Made by a program: the position numbers and the translations under genes. Of a DNA stretch of 64,000 nucleotides, positions 35,201 through 47,799 are shown in pieces. The stretch lies in contig JANTQA010000033.1 in NCBI GenBank assembly GCA_027625915.1, forward strand, positions 6,076,001 through 6,140,000. Direction: 5' to 3'. Source of the DNA: Anaeramoeba flamelloides (taxonomy: Eukaryota > Metamonada > Anaeramoebidae). The notes below the pieces were generated by a model that was not told the origin of the DNA, searched no databases, and saw nothing but the letters and a program-made list of their open reading frames with translations. Positions within the stretch are counted from its first letter, which is position 1; the number at the start of each line of letters is the position of its first letter.

Positions 35201-38200
35201 AGATATTGGTTTTTAAAATATAATTATTTTTAACAAAAAAAACTTTTTAATTGTTAAAAAAAAAATTTATTTGATTTTTTTTTTATTTTTTTTATTGTTT
35301 AAGGGTGGAGTTTTTAATTTCTTTTGTTTAAAATTTATTCAACTTTTTTTTTTTTTTTTGGAAATTTAAGAAGAATTGAAATAATTGGATAGATAAAAGT
35401 TTTTTATCATTTTTAAAAAAATGATTTATTGAATTTTCTTAAATGGAATACAAAAAAAAAAAAATTGCAATATATTGAATAAAACCAATCCAAATATTTT
35501 AAAAATAAATACTTTAAGTGACTTGTATTTTTCAAAAATAAAATGAAATGTTGTCTAGATCTTAAATAGTTTTGAAATTTGTGTTTTGGATTATGAAATG
35601 GATGAGTTAACATCACCTAAACAATTTATTAATTTGATTATATTTTTTGAAATTCAAAATTTTCTTGTTTCCAATATAAAATTAAAAAAAGTAACCTATT
35701 TATTTTTGTTAACAATTTAGTTAATTCTTGAAAATGGTAAACATATTTTTCGTTTTATGTTGAGAAAGTCTTGATTACTTTTTAAGAAAATTTTTTATTT
35801 GGTTAATATTTTTAATTAAAAATATTTCAATTCAAATCTCAAAAAATAAAATTAATTGAGGTATAGACAATTAAATAAATCTGAATTTTGTTAAAAGTTT
35901 AATAAAAGTTTTTCAATGATATTCAGATCTATTCAGTAAAATTGTTTTATTCTTATTATTATTGAAGAAGTTTAAATTACACTTTAAATGTTCTTTTTAC
36001 AGTAATTTCCTTAAAGGGTATTTTAGCGTAAAATCATAGATTTCACGATTATTCAAGGGAAAGACACACCCAAATTTATATATGGTTAAAAAGCAAAAAC
36101 AAAAAATTGACCAGATCAAAGAAAAGAAAAGAAAAAATAAATAAATAAAAAAGAGTTAAAAGGGGTTTAAAAAGAAGTAATTGGTAAAAAATCAAAAAAA
36201 AAAAAAAATGCCATCTTTAATCAAGAACACCCAAAATCATATTCACAATGCTTTTGGATAATGTAATTGAATTTGATTATTGATCATTAATGTTCATTTT
36301 GGGGGATCGACGTTCAATTGTTAAAATTTCTTTTTTCTTTTTTATCTGATTTGATTTAAACCTTTAAATATTTTTTGCATCTACTTTTTCGTTTTTATCC
36401 CCAAGTTACACGTACGTTTGTGTTTCAGTATCTACGTAAGTAATCACTTGATCTTTTTCCTCGTAACTGTTTATATATATATAAAGTAAAATGAGCCAGG
36501 GAAAAATGGAAACAAAAAAAAAATTATTTTTAAACAAAGACTGAGAAAAAAATGAAAAAAAATCAAAATTGCTTTATTCTTTATCGGTTTGAAAAGAGTC
36601 GTTTTATGATTTTCAAAAAATGAAAAAAAATTATCATAAAATTTTTCGTATTTTTTTCAAATGTTTTAAAAAAAATTGTTTTAGCCTTATTCAAGAATCC
36701 TTATAACTATTTAAATCATTTTTGGAATAAAAAAATTGATTTTGAATTTTTATGATAAATTTGCTTCTAATTCAAGAATATCTTCAAGAAAATTTTATAT
36801 TGAAAAATCGAATTTAATATTAAAATAATATCACAAATTCTGAGTAAAAATTATAAACTGTTAAAAAATTTTAATGTTTATAAATATCCTTCTTAAAATA
36901 ACACTCAAATATCTTTCAATTGGTTGAATAAAACAATTTTTTATTTAACCAAAAGAAATTATCTCAAAAAAGAAAATAAAATTCTTTATATTAATATTCC
37001 TGGCAACAAAGACTTGTTATTGTTTAATAATGATGAAAATGGAAATAAACAAGAGTAAAAAGGGTATTATAAGATATAGAAATAAAAAGAATTTAATTAT
37101 TTTTCTTTTTCATTTAAAAATGGGAAAAAAAAATTGATCGCACTAAAAAAAATTTACTTTTCTGGGTTTCTTCTAATTAGATCATAATTATTAGACACTT
37201 TGCAAGATACAAAATAAAAAAATACATAGTATAGCCAAAAAAATATAAAATATTTTGCCATCTTGTTGAGAGAAACTGATCTTTTAATAAAAATATTTGG
37301 ACAATTTTTTTGCTTTTATTAATTAAAAAAGTATTCAAAATTAAAAAACAAACTTTGAAAAAAAACAATCAAATGTTCATGATACAAATTATTTTTAATA
37401 TATGTTATTACTAAACAATAAACTTTTAATAATTCTTTGGTTATTTTTATTTATTCAAACTATTTTATTCAAACAAACATATTTATTAAATTTTGAGAAA
37501 AAAAAATAAAATTTAATTTCAAAATTCTTATTACAAATTAAACAAAAAATGCAAAATAAATTCCAATGTAAACTACTTTTCAAAAATTTTGACTCACTTT
37601 ATAATGTTTAGGGAAGCTGTTTTGAGGGGTTTATTCCAGTATTCTTAACAAAAAAATATTTTCTAATTTTTGGATCAGAATCATTTTTTCTAATTTTTCA
37701 AATTTTAGTTTTGCTTTTTCAAATTTTTCTTTTTCTTTTGTTTTTCTTTTTCTTTTTTTTGAAAAATTTTTTTTTTTATTTTTTTTATAAAAAGATCGTG
37801 TGGGAAAAAAAAAATTCTTCGAAAAGACCAATAATCAATATGAAAATTGTGGCTATGTGTTGTCTTTGAAAATGAATTTAATTATTCATAAAAAATCTTG
37901 TTGTTCAACTTTTTTTCAGTGAAAGTTCAGTAATAAAAAATCCGTAATGCTCATTTCAAAAATTGTGACTCACTTTTTTTTAGTTTTTGGTTTTATTTTT
38001 TTTAATTTTTAAAAATATCAGGTTTTTATATATTTAGAATGACTTAAAAGTGAATTACAAATCAGATTTAGTTATTAATTGTTCTTGAATACTAAAGGAT
38101 ATTTTTTTTTTTTCAATTTATTATTTCAGGTGAGTCACAATTTTTGAAAAAGAGTTTATTTATAAATCTCATATTTTTTTTTGTTGTGTGTGGGAGTAAA

Positions 38201-39780
38201 TACATATACCAAATTTTACTTATTTATGATTTTTTTTTCGTTCTATTTATATATTAATAATAATTTCAATTGTATATTATTAATATATATTTTTTTCTTG
38301 GCAAACACACAAACAAACATATATAGGTGGTACATTTGATCATGCAGATAGAATGTTCCGTTCAATAAGTAGATGCTATAAGTCTGCCTCTTCAGATATA
38401 TATCTAACAGATGTCAAAGAATTAACTCCAGAATTTTTTTATTTACCAGAATTTTTAATAAATATAAATAATTATAAATTTGGAAAGACTCAAAGCGATT
38501 ATGTAATTAATGATGTTATATTACCACCCTGGTCAAAGGGCGATGCGTATGAATTTATTAGACTTAATCGACGGGCATTAGAATCAGAATATGTCAGTGG
38601 GCATTTAAATCAATGGATTGATTTGATTTTTGGTTTTAAGCAAAGGGGCGAGGGGGCAATTAACGCCATAAATGTTTTTTATTATTTGACTTATTATGGA
38701 TCTATTGATTTAGAAGCCATTAAGGATCCATTAATGCAAGAAGCAATCTTACAGCAAATTAAAAGTTTCGGACAAACACCAAAACAATTATTTACAAAGC
38801 CACATCCAAAAAGGGAATCAGTTGACATTCCAATTAATATATTTCATCATCTTAACTATTTAAATATTACCTTGATAAAAAATATGAATAGGCCTATAAC
38901 TTCGATAAATTATAATTCAGAAAAATTATTTATTAACGAACAAAATTCGATATCATTAATTTCAATGATTGATTATTCTCTATTTTGGGATAATTATAAT
39001 AATTCATTAAAAATAATTCATTCAGAGACAAAAAATGTTATTATTAATTCACCAATTATCCATCAGGTTGCAATAACTGATGTTGCGTTGGCCAAAAATG
39101 AAAAATATGTTGTTTCTGGAGATAAATATGGCTTGGTTGTTTTTTGGAAAATCAAAAATTCTAAAAAAATAAAAGAATTTAGAATGTTAAAAAAATTAAG
39201 GGGGCATAAATATAAAATCAATGTTTTAGCAATTTCTTTAGATTTTAATATAATAATATCTGGTGATGATAAAGGAAACTGTTTTATTTGGAATTTAAAT
39301 GAGCATACTTTTTTAAGATCTTTACCCAGATTTGATCAAGCTATTCAAAAAATTGCCATTAATCATTTGTCTGGTGAAATCGTTATTTGTACCAAAAAAA
39401 CTATCAAAATTTTCACTGTAAATGGCTTCTTGATTGCTAAAAACATTATTCCCTTTAAAATGGAAAATTATTTAACGACTCTTTCTCTTTCTAATTTATC
39501 GTGTTATTCGGAATATATGACAATAATAACAGGTCATCAGAATGGTGTTTTAAAATTTTGGAGAATAGGTTATTTAAAGCTGAATCAAAAGTGTCGAAAT
39601 TTAATTTTGAAAACAGAAAAAGAGATCTCTCAAAATAGTTTAACTTCGATATTTGTAACCAAAGAAAACCAAAAAATGTATTCTGCAGATAATATTGGTA
39701 ATGTTTATTTAATTGAATTGGATTCAAATTGGGAAGAAACAGAGCTTGAAAAAAATATCTTGATCAATGATGAAAATTAA
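25170..39780 (+). CDS. Giant BEACH-WD40 protein, three exons, 3,281 aa
   Basis: Exons are 25170-25495, 26021-34086 and 38327-39780. Their lengths sum to 9,846, exactly 3,282 codons, and every junction keeps phase. BEACH proteins (LYST, neurobeachin, WDFY3, amoebal Lvs) scaffold vesicle fusion, lysosome and autophagy events. A charged N-terminus (QEQGQEQ run) leads to a long helical, armadillo-like region. A KTEKSNENE-type repeat follows at about residues 430-470. A concanavalin-like domain lies near 1035-1150 (SFSFWFRFENGN, then DNWYHVFINHG), followed by poly-Asn. The PH-like domain from about 2390 is split by an acidic DN-rich insert. The BEACH domain runs from about 2668 to 2962, with EYLMQLNTLAGRTYNDLSQY, then PFHFGSHYSSAG and GGTFDHADRMF across the exon junction. 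At least four WD repeats follow (GHKYKINVLAIS, SGDDKGNCFIW, GHQNGVLKFW) to the stop. The orthology group is not resolved. Confidence 0.95.
25496..26020 (+). other. Intron 1 of the BEACH gene
   Basis: Donor GTAAGT after HPS and a split CAA codon. The acceptor is ACATAAG before ATTAAGTGAAGG. It contains a tract of AGAAAA units near 25730-25768 and a T run near 25948. Splicing gives HPSQLSEGKIVTNIF, with no stop. Confidence 0.8.
35509..37287 (+). repeat. Family G repeat in BEACH intron, carrying a nested element
   Basis: The left end, TTTAAGTGACTTGTA, and the right end, AACTGATCTTTTAAT, are worn versions of the TTAA ends at 13327 and 14452. The body aligns well, for example at TTTCCAATATAAAATTAAAA and TCAAGAATCCTTATAAC. 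About 600 bases at 35965-36560 are absent from the other copy and correspond to family K. Confidence 0.75.
35965..36560 (-). repeat. Family K repeat inserted in family G
   Basis: The reverse complement follows 49660-50225 almost end to end. Shared blocks include GAGGAAAAAGATCAA, TTAAATCAAATCAGATAAAA-like, GATTTTTTACCAATT and TGGGTGTGTCTTTCCCTTGA. Its outer end has AAATTACACTTTAAATG and TTTTAGCGTAAAATCATAGA. One frame reads EEKDQVITYVDTETQTYV before a stop, which looks coded but is isolated. Confidence 0.7.
37954..38149. mobile_element. Family H hairpin element, 196 bp
   Basis: Left end TTTCAAAAATTGTGACTCAC and right end GTGAGTCACAATTTTTGAAA are near-perfect inverted copies. A lone end of the same type lies at 37580-37597. 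It sits about 180 bases before the acceptor of BEACH exon 3, so it is transcribed with the intron. Confidence 0.75.
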
Positions 39781-40384
39781 TTATTGTTATTTCCTTAATT
39801 ATATATATATTTTCAGTGTTAGGATTCGATTAAATAATAATTGTGATGATGAGAATTGTGGAAGCTAAATCATTTGAGAAATGCTGTATGTTTCAAATAA
39901 AGTTATTTATTAAATAATCTAAAATATGGATTGGAAATAATGCATGTTTATTTTTATTTTTTATCTTCGTCGGAGCTCTAATTGACACTTGCTAAAAAAA
40001 AAATAAATATGTACTGCTTCATCAAATATCACATTGGTTCATCACGTTAAAATGACTCTTATTTTTTTTTAGTTATTTTTGAAATTATTCAGTTTGTGGA
40101 AAATAATAACATTATAGAATTAGAATTTAAAAAATATTGCTTAGATCTAAAAAAAAAAATATTTGAAAAAATAATAAATAATTGTGTGTTTAAATTTTTT
40201 TAACAAACATACTTTTATTTCTAATTTTTGTTTTTATTATTAAATAGTTTAATCAGTTTAAAAACAAGAGAAAAAAATTACAGTTAATTTTTCAAAATTA
40301 TTAAAATAATTAAAACCTGGATGGGATTTTTAAAAAGATCTGAAACATAAATAAAAAAAAAATCCTTTCTTTTTTTATTTCTTA

Positions 40385-40490
40385 TTATTTACAAAGAAGT
40401 GTAAATTATACTATAGATTCCCTAATATTTGAATTTCCTTCCAGAAATTTAAGCGTAAAATCATAGATTTTGTGATTATTAAATAATGAA
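40385..40490 (-). repeat. Family K end fragment
   Basis: AAGAAGTGTAAATTATACTA and AATTTAAGCGTAAAATCATA followed by GATTTTGTGATTATT match the outer end of the family K copies at 36 and 50 kb. The rest of the element is missing. Confidence 0.7.
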
Positions 40491-40694
40491 AATAATTTCA
40501 AAATGTCTTGGTTGAAAATTAATTCATTAGGGCTTATTTATTTTACTTTGTTTAGAAATATTAATCTAGTTTTCTTCATAAGAAGGATTAATAAAAAGAG
40601 ATCAATATTTTATATTATTTTTTGAATGTTCATTTTTTATAAATCGATGACTAAATTGAATAGAGTTTTTATCTTTTACATAATAATATCTAAA

Positions 40695-41215
40695 CTATTT
40701 TTTAGTAAAGGGGGCACAGTTGTAATGGGTGAAATACATGTGTTTAAAGGTTTTGTCTGGATATTAGAAGAAAAATTTTATTTTCGAAAATTTCAAAATT
40801 TTTTTACATTTATGCACATTTTTGTTTTTTTTTTCAATTTTTTTTTTATACCCCATTCAGTTGCAAAAAATTTTTTTATTTTAAGATCAATAGTCACTTG
40901 GTAAAAATGTGTTATTCTAAGGCTATTGAAACCATGGAAATGATTGTTGTGAAATTATATTGATTTCAATTGGATTTTTATCTGGATCTTCAATTGAAGA
41001 TTAAAAGGGAGATTATTTTTTTTCCCAATAGGGTACTCAGAATAAGGATTTTGGTTTTTTAAGAAAATTTATTGGTTTTTAAATTTTGTTCCATACAGAC
41101 ATCAACTATTCTTTTATTTTTTTTTTATTTTCCTTATTTTTTATTTGTTTTTCTTATGACAATTATTAAAAATACTAGATATTTTAAAAAAAATAGTGAG
41201 CCACTTTAGTCAAAA
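40695..41215 (+). repeat. Family B repeat copy 3, left arm of an inverted pair
   Basis: Has GTTGTAATGGGTGAAATACA, GGATATTAGAAGAAAAATTT, TAAGATCAATAGTCACTTGG and TTCTTATGACAATTATTAAA in family order. The last 110 bases are nearly identical, in inverse, to 42490-42606. The open frame 40626-40904 overlaps it and is not a gene. Confidence 0.75.
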
Positions 41216-42484
41216 AAAGTTCAGTTATCAATATATCGGTTATTTTGTTTGTATTTTTTTTTTGAATTTTTGAACATTTATTATTGTTGAAAATAAAGAA
41301 TAGTTTATTACTTGTAATCTAACTGAATTGGAACTTTTTTAACAATATTGCAGATAGAATAATGAAAGATTTTTTTTTTTTTTTTTGGATCTTAAATAAT
41401 TGGGAATACAAAATACTATTGAACAAATATTCTGTAACTATATTTTTTTTTTGAATCCGTTTGACTATATATTTCTTATTATTTATATTGTTTTGGTCTT
41501 ATGTTATAAAAAGTGAAATTAAAATGAAGGATTTTCTTTTTTTTTTTTTTTGAAATATCTTTCTATTACTTGTACACACCATAATTATTTATCTTCTCAG
41601 AGTAAACATCAATAGTCTCTGTTTAATTTTATTTTTAGGTGATAATTTGTACAAAAATCACAATAAACAAAACTTCTCAATTTTCAAAATTTCTAGTTTG
41701 TAGCATATTTTTTTTATCATTTATAATATTTTTTTCACTTATTTGAAACTGATTGGGGTTTTTTAGTAAAGCAATGTTGGAAATACTGGATAAACTGGAA
41801 ATTAATCGGATATATATATATATATATATATACTCTTGTTAAAGTATTAATCATACATTACTTTTATATTAAAAGATGAAAGGGGTTATTAATATTATGA
41901 TTATGTAAAATTGTTCTTAACTAACATGTCAATTTTCTTTTCAGATCTCATTATTAAATTCAATTATAATATAATTTTTTATTACTTAAAAATTTTATCA
42001 ATCCAAAATTAATTTCAGTTAGTTTTTTATTATTATTTATTTTTAGATATTAAATAAATGGGTGAAATAAAATGTTTATGATCACTGATTTATAGTATAT
42101 TTTTTCGATATGTCAGTTAGTAGAAATTTCTTTCTTTTGGAATTTAAATTTTTTTTAAAAGATGCAATCTTGGGAAATTTCTATAACAATACAAAATGTT
42201 TAATAATATTTTATTGTTTAAAAATCAATTTTATCTTGATAATATTATCTATTTTTTATTGAATTTGTAAGTGCATCTTTTAATAGAAAAAAAATATTTT
42301 TTTTTTTTCTATTTTTTGGAAATTTTTAATACAATATTTTTAGAAATATCATACATGATGTACACACCATTTGAGTATCAATAATCTGCTTACTTTTTTA
42401 TTAATGTTGCATATATAAATTTTCTACAAAAAAAAAAAAATTATTTGAAATATTAAAAAAAATGTACTTTTTTGGAAAAAAGCT
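41216..42484. other. Loop between the two inverted family B copies, no gene
   Basis: AT-rich, with a TA microsatellite at about 41811-41831 and TGTACACACCAT at both about 41572 and 42360. No open frame of note. Confidence 0.5.
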
Positions 42485-43015
42485 TTCTTTCTGTCAAAGG
42501 TGCATAAAAAAATATTTTAAATATCTAGTATTTTTAATAATTGTCATAAGAACAACAAATAAAAAATAAGGAAAATAAAACAAAAATCAGAGAATAGTTG
42601 ATTTAAGTAAACAATAAGTATTATAAAACAATATATTTTCTTAATAATGGAAAAAAATAAATTCTTCTGCCATCAATTCATAAAAACAACAATATCGATT
42701 TTGATCTTCAATTGAAGCGAAAAGAAATTTACAATTGAAATCAATATGATTTTTCAACAATCATTTTCACACTTTCAAGAATCATAAAATAACAGGTTTT
42801 TACCAAGATACTTGAGATCTTGCAATAAAAAAGTAAATTCAATAATTAAGTGTAAAAAAAAAAATAAAAAAAATGTGACAAAAGGTGAAAAAAAAATATT
42901 TATGTATTTTGAAATTTTCAAAATTAAAGTTTTTGCTTCTAATATCGATTCAAATCATTAATTAGATGAAATTCACTCACCACAACAAGGAACATTTGAT
43001 TGGAAGATTGTTTAT
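42485..43015 (-). repeat. Family B repeat copy 4, inverted
   Basis: The reverse complement gives the family order: CACTCACC/GGTGAGTG near the outer end, then ATATTAGAAG, ATTGCAAGATCTCAAGTATC, GATTTCAATTG and ATGACAATTATTAAAAATAC. It faces copy 3 across about 1.3 kb. Confidence 0.75.
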
Positions 43016-43401
43016 ATTGCATACTCAATATTCTTACTCTATTTATTAATTCTATTTTTTTTTTTCAGATATAAATATATATATATATTGTGTTACTCAT
43101 AATAAGCCCAATCACTAAAATTTTGAAAAATAATAAACAACAAATTTATTGATATATTTACCAAAACATAATGGAATAAAAGTTTGATAATGATCTAATT
43201 CAAACTTTATTTGTATTTATTTCTGTAAATAATAAATAAAAAAAAATTAAAAAAAATTCAGATATTCTTAACAAATAGATACTAAATAAAGAAACAAAAA
43301 AATAATAAAAACCAAGATCTAAAAAAACAAAATAATACATTATTATCTTTTGAATAAAACGAAAAAAAATAAAAATAAATCGTAAAATCTGTATACTCTA
43401 A

Positions 43402-45992
43402 TTAGTGGAAATTTTTTTTAAATTTTTTTGCAATTTCTAATTCATTCCATTGTTTAATAAAATGATTAATTGTTTTAATTATTAAATTACTTTCAACGAT
43501 CGACATTGCAATTATTATATTTTTTTCCTGTGTTTTCTGGAATTTAAAATTCATTTTATGCCAGAATATTTTAATAATTTTCATGTTGTCTTTATTTTTT
43601 GATAATTGTAATTGGTTTCTGAAGTGTATATTGATGGTGTTTGATCCCTTAATTCCAACAATTAAACGATCTTTTCTAATTTTCAAATAACCTGAAACGA
43701 TGGGATATTGGCGGCTAACCACAACGTTGACAAGGAAGTTCACGCCACGTGGGTACCAGAATTTGGGGAATATTAGACTGATTCTGGATTGCTTCAGTTT
43801 GTTAATATCTTCGTACAGGTCAAGAAACTGCTCGTTGGGGACGATCGGTAACGGGATGAATTTCGTAGACAAATGCTTTGCATCGATCGTCTTCACTTTG
43901 GGATTGTATCCGATTGTTCTTCTCTTGCCCTGTGATATAATAAACAAAATCATTGAAAAGGTTGCGACCGTTTTGTGGTATCTTGATCGAAATTGAAAGC
44001 ATTCAAAAAGATTTCTTTCAAAAATTTCTAAAGAAATGATCTTGGTATTAATTTTGTGAATGGCAAATACCATTTTTTTTGACCACGATCTCCGATATTT
44101 CTCGATGTTGGGATTTTTTGTGTTTTGATCTTTTTCTTCATTGGAATTATTATTATTATTATTTTTATTTTGATGATTATTTTTTTTTTTTTTTTTGTTT
44201 TTTCTGTTTTTTTTTTTTAAAAGTCTAATTTCTAAGTGTGTTTTTTTTAAAAATAATTCTGCTTTCTCAAATTCTTTCTTGTGTGAATCTCGATACAAGA
44301 TTTTAAACCTCGCTGTTCCTAACCTCATGATATTTTGGGACATTTTAAAAGCAGAGTAAATCGATTTATTTAGTGTAATACCGATGGGTGAATATATTTC
44401 ATTTGTTGATTGATTTTTGAATTTTTTTTGAAATTGTAAAATTAATCTAATTGCAAAAAAAACCTCGTAAATATAAATAGATTTCAGATCCTTGTCAAAC
44501 ATTAGAAAAAGATCTGATAATGAGTTTCTTAAATATAGAGACGACAAATCAAAATAATTGATATATTCATAAATGTATTCTTCTTCATTTAAAACAGATA
44601 TATAATTTGAATCATATTTGAAGTCTTTTATTTGGATTTGATTTTTTTTTTTTAATTTTTTTTTCTTTCTTTTTTTTTTCTCTTCATTTTTTTTCTTCTT
44701 TCTATTTTTTTTATTTCCTGTGAATTTCAATTTGTCTATGATTTTCTTTCTCTTTTTATTTTTGTTTTCATTTTGGTTTTTGTTTTCTTTATTTCCTTTG
44801 TTTTGTGTGTCCTTGTTATTCTTTTTTCTTCTTTTGATCTGGTTTTGATTCTTTAATTCTTCAATTTTGCTTTTTGATAACAATGACTCGTTTTCCTTTT
44901 GTTCTTTTTCTGTTTCTTTTTCTTTTTCTTCTTCTTTTTCTGTTTCTTCTTCTTTTTCTTTTTCTTTTTCATTCTCAATACTACTTATTGAGGAATTTTT
45001 TTTTTTTTGCTTTCGAATATCAATAGAGCCGTCAAGATCTAAAAAGGCTAGTTTTTCTTTTTTATTTTTTTTTATCTGTGTTCGATTTGAACTTTTATTA
45101 CGGTTTCTCCTCTTTAATTTTTCTGATCTTGTGAGGGTCCTTCCTCTATTTAATTGATTTTCGGTTTTTGATTTTGTTATTTTTGGATTTATTTTTTCCT
45201 TTATTTTTTTTCTTTTTGTTTTCTCTTTTTCTTCTTCTTCTTCTTCTTCTTCTGGTTCTACTTCCATTTTTGCTTCCTTTAACTTATCAATTCCTTCTTT
45301 TTCTTTGTTGCTAATATTATCAAAGTACAAGATGTCATTCAAATCTATTGAAAGATATTCATTATAACTATTTTCGCTAAATGAGCTTTCATTGAACGAA
45401 CTACTTTCGTCGCCACTACTATCGGTATTTGTGGTAGCACTATTGGTCGAAGTCGTTTGGTTTGATGATGACGTCGTTGTTGAAGATGTGGTTTCTGATG
45501 TTGTTGTTGGGGAAAGATGATTCTTAGAGCTGTTATTATTGTTATTGTTATTTTTGTTTTCTTCCTTTGCCAAGTAGATATCATTAGGATCAACAATTGA
45601 TGCATCTTTATTATTTTTATTATTACCATTAACATTTCCTTTTTGTTGTTCTTGGCTTTCTTCTTGGCTATGAATAATTAAAGAACTTTGGATCAAACTA
45701 TTTTTTTTTTTTCTGATCGAGGATTCGTTATTCTGAGGGTTTGTTTGGTTTTGAATTAAATTTTCATTTTTGTTTGTTGTTTCTTTCTTTTCATCTTTTT
45801 CAACTTTTTTCTTTTCTTTTTTGAGATCACTTTTAATAAAATCTGGGTTTTTTATTTGAGGCATTTTAAAACGAGACACTAATTCAAATGATTTTTTTTT
45901 ATATCGATTATTCCGAACAACTTTAAACTTATTTTGGGTGCTTTGGCCCTTTTTAGATTTTTGATTGTTGTTGTTGCTGTTGTTGCTGTTGC

Positions 45993-46029
<37 letters not shown>

Positions 46030-46881
46030 ATTGTTATTGTTGTTATTGTTGGTATTCTGAACATTATTGTTGTCCTCTTGTTCTGTATTGCTATTGTCCT
46101 TTGTTCTTGATAAGTCATAATTGATCGACAAATCAAGATTATTCTTTGAATCTACATTTCCATCTTCATGTTTGTCAAAAAAATTGACTTCGTAGCTTAG
46201 TGATGAGCTTTGTAGTTGGTTTCTCGTTTTACTTGGTTTGTATCCCCAAAAGGAATTTTTAATTTTTCCAAACTGTTTTGGGTTTTGCTTCTGAATGGAA
46301 GGATTGATTTCAAAGGTTTGAATGTTTTCTTGTGTTTGGTAGAATTTAGAGATTTCGTTTTCTTCTAAACTTTGGTTGACAGTAAAATTTTCTTCACATT
46401 CGCGATAAACATAAAACATTCGAACTTTGTTTTTATTGAATTTTTTGATTCCATTTTTCTCATAAAATCCCTTAAGCCAAAGAATCATCTGAGAAATTAG
46501 TTTTTGGTTAATTTTGTTGTTTTGGATGATCTTTGTGATTTGTGGTAATTGTTCTTCAGGATACCCAAGCGAAACTAGCTCTTTAAAAATTTCCGAATAG
46601 TTTTGCCTCAATGTGAAAGTTGGTGTTTTAACTGACGCTACAATATTAAAGTAAGTTGGGCACAACAGATTGAGAATGTTTAATAAATTTGTGCCTGTTG
46701 GATCAAAGATTTCTTCTTCACTCAATTTTGGTTCATTAAATAATTTTCTTGTCCAACTAATGCTCTTGGCCACATCGGATTCAAAGCTATTTAAATCAAC
46801 AATAACAAGGCTATTGAGAAAGGGTTGTGTTCTTGGTTCGTAGCTTGTTTTTGTTGTTCCGTTTGTTTGTGTTAAAAACAT
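43402..46881 (-). CDS. Large low-complexity protein with CH-like N-terminus, 1,159 aa
   Basis: I do not recognise the whole protein. The ATG at 46881 gives MFLTQTNGTTKTSYEP. The open frame runs further upstream to a TTTTCAG acceptor near 46923, so a 5' exon is likely. Residues 25-145 (SISWTRKLF, then GTNLLNILNLLCP, then GYPEEQLPQITKI) have the rhythm of a calponin-homology domain, but this is weak. The middle is disordered: a poly-Asn block near 275-305, Ser/Thr runs near 455-500, an acidic EEEEEEEE run, then K/R- and KE-rich stretches to about 770. The C-terminal 380 residues look folded: helical FKYDSNYISVLNEEEYIYEY, and a final strand-rich part (GYLKIRKDRLIVGIKG) like a PH fold ending in a helix. 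That would suit a cytoskeletal or membrane-edge scaffold, but this is inference. Confidence 0.85.
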
Positions 46882-47685
46882 CGTTAACACTTTTTTCTTT
46901 TCAAAATGTTGTGCTTGGCTCTGAAAATAAAAAGATAAAAAAATAATAAATTCTTATTTGATAAATGTTTATTTAACTTAAAACCAGTTACCAACAGAAC
47001 ATTGGTTTCTTGTTTTTGAGAATTTTTCCAAGATTTCAAAAGAGAAAATCAAGATATTTCCTTTTTTTTCTCTAATTATCTTTCTCATTTTTGTGTTAAA
47101 AAGATTCACTATTACAAAATGTTATTATTCTTGGAAAATGGTTTTTCAAATAAACACGTTGGAGGATAGATTGTTCAACTTTTTTCTTTTTTTCGACAAT
47201 TAAACTTTCGTTTTTTGGTTTTGAGAAATAGGGAAACAGAATTGAACCCTCACTACTGTTATTTGAATAATTAATTTGCAAAAACTTGTTCTTCTTTGCC
47301 TTTTTTTTTTTTTACTTATTTGGTTTTGTCTTGTAAATAGGAAAAAATTTTCAATTCTTTATATTTTCCTTTTTTACAAAAGAGTAGGTCACAAATTACA
47401 AACTTCCTTTTTGCAAACTCTTTTTGAAAACAAAAAATTGGGAAATAAAGTAAAATTTTTTCCCATTTAGGAGGATAATACTCGTAATTGAATTTTGTTT
47501 AATGATTGCAAATTTATGATCTCTATTTCTTTAGATGGCTTTTTTTTCGGTTGTCTGAATTTTTTTGGAGACCTAACAACACTCAATGAAACTTGGATTT
47601 TCGAATTGAAAAAAAAGATAATTAGGCGAAATTTTATCCCATTTAAAGTTCGAACACTTTCGAACAAAAAAATTTGAAAAACAAA
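46882..47685. other. Upstream region of the 1,159-residue gene
   Basis: On the minus strand, TTTTATTTTCAG at about 46923 is a good acceptor. It is followed in frame by SQAQHFEKKKVLTMFL. A candidate first exon starts at an ATG near 47093 (MRKIIREKKGN) and could end at a donor near 46990, but the phase fits only a weak GTTGGT site. The rest is AT-rich with no gene. Confidence 0.4.
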
Positions 47686-47770
47686 TTTGACCAATTCTAA
47701 TTATTTTTTCTGGATCGAACCTGTTTGTTAAATGATAAAAAAAAATCTTGTCTTTGAAAAAAAAATTAGT
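47686..47770 (+). repeat. Left member of a spaced inverted repeat
   Basis: Contains CTGGATCGAACCTGTTTGTT and AAATCTTGTCTTTGAAAAAA. The inverse of the same sequence lies at 49515-49600. The two flank about 1.75 kb that includes two family F copies. Confidence 0.65.
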
Positions 47771-47799
47771 CACAGTTGAACACTTTTATTTTTGTAAAT

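Larger units (their letters stand above)
34087..38326 (+). other. Intron 2 of the BEACH gene, 4,240 bp, repeat filled
   Basis: The donor is CAAG then GTAATTT and the acceptor ATATAG before GTGGTACATTTGATC. The join makes EFQGGTFDHADRMF, the unbroken BEACH core, so no exon is missing inside. The intron holds a family G element, a family K element inside that, and at least one small hairpin element near its 3' end. The open frames in it (35413-35616, 37177-37368, 37631-37831) are AT-rich and not credible genes. Confidence 0.9.
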
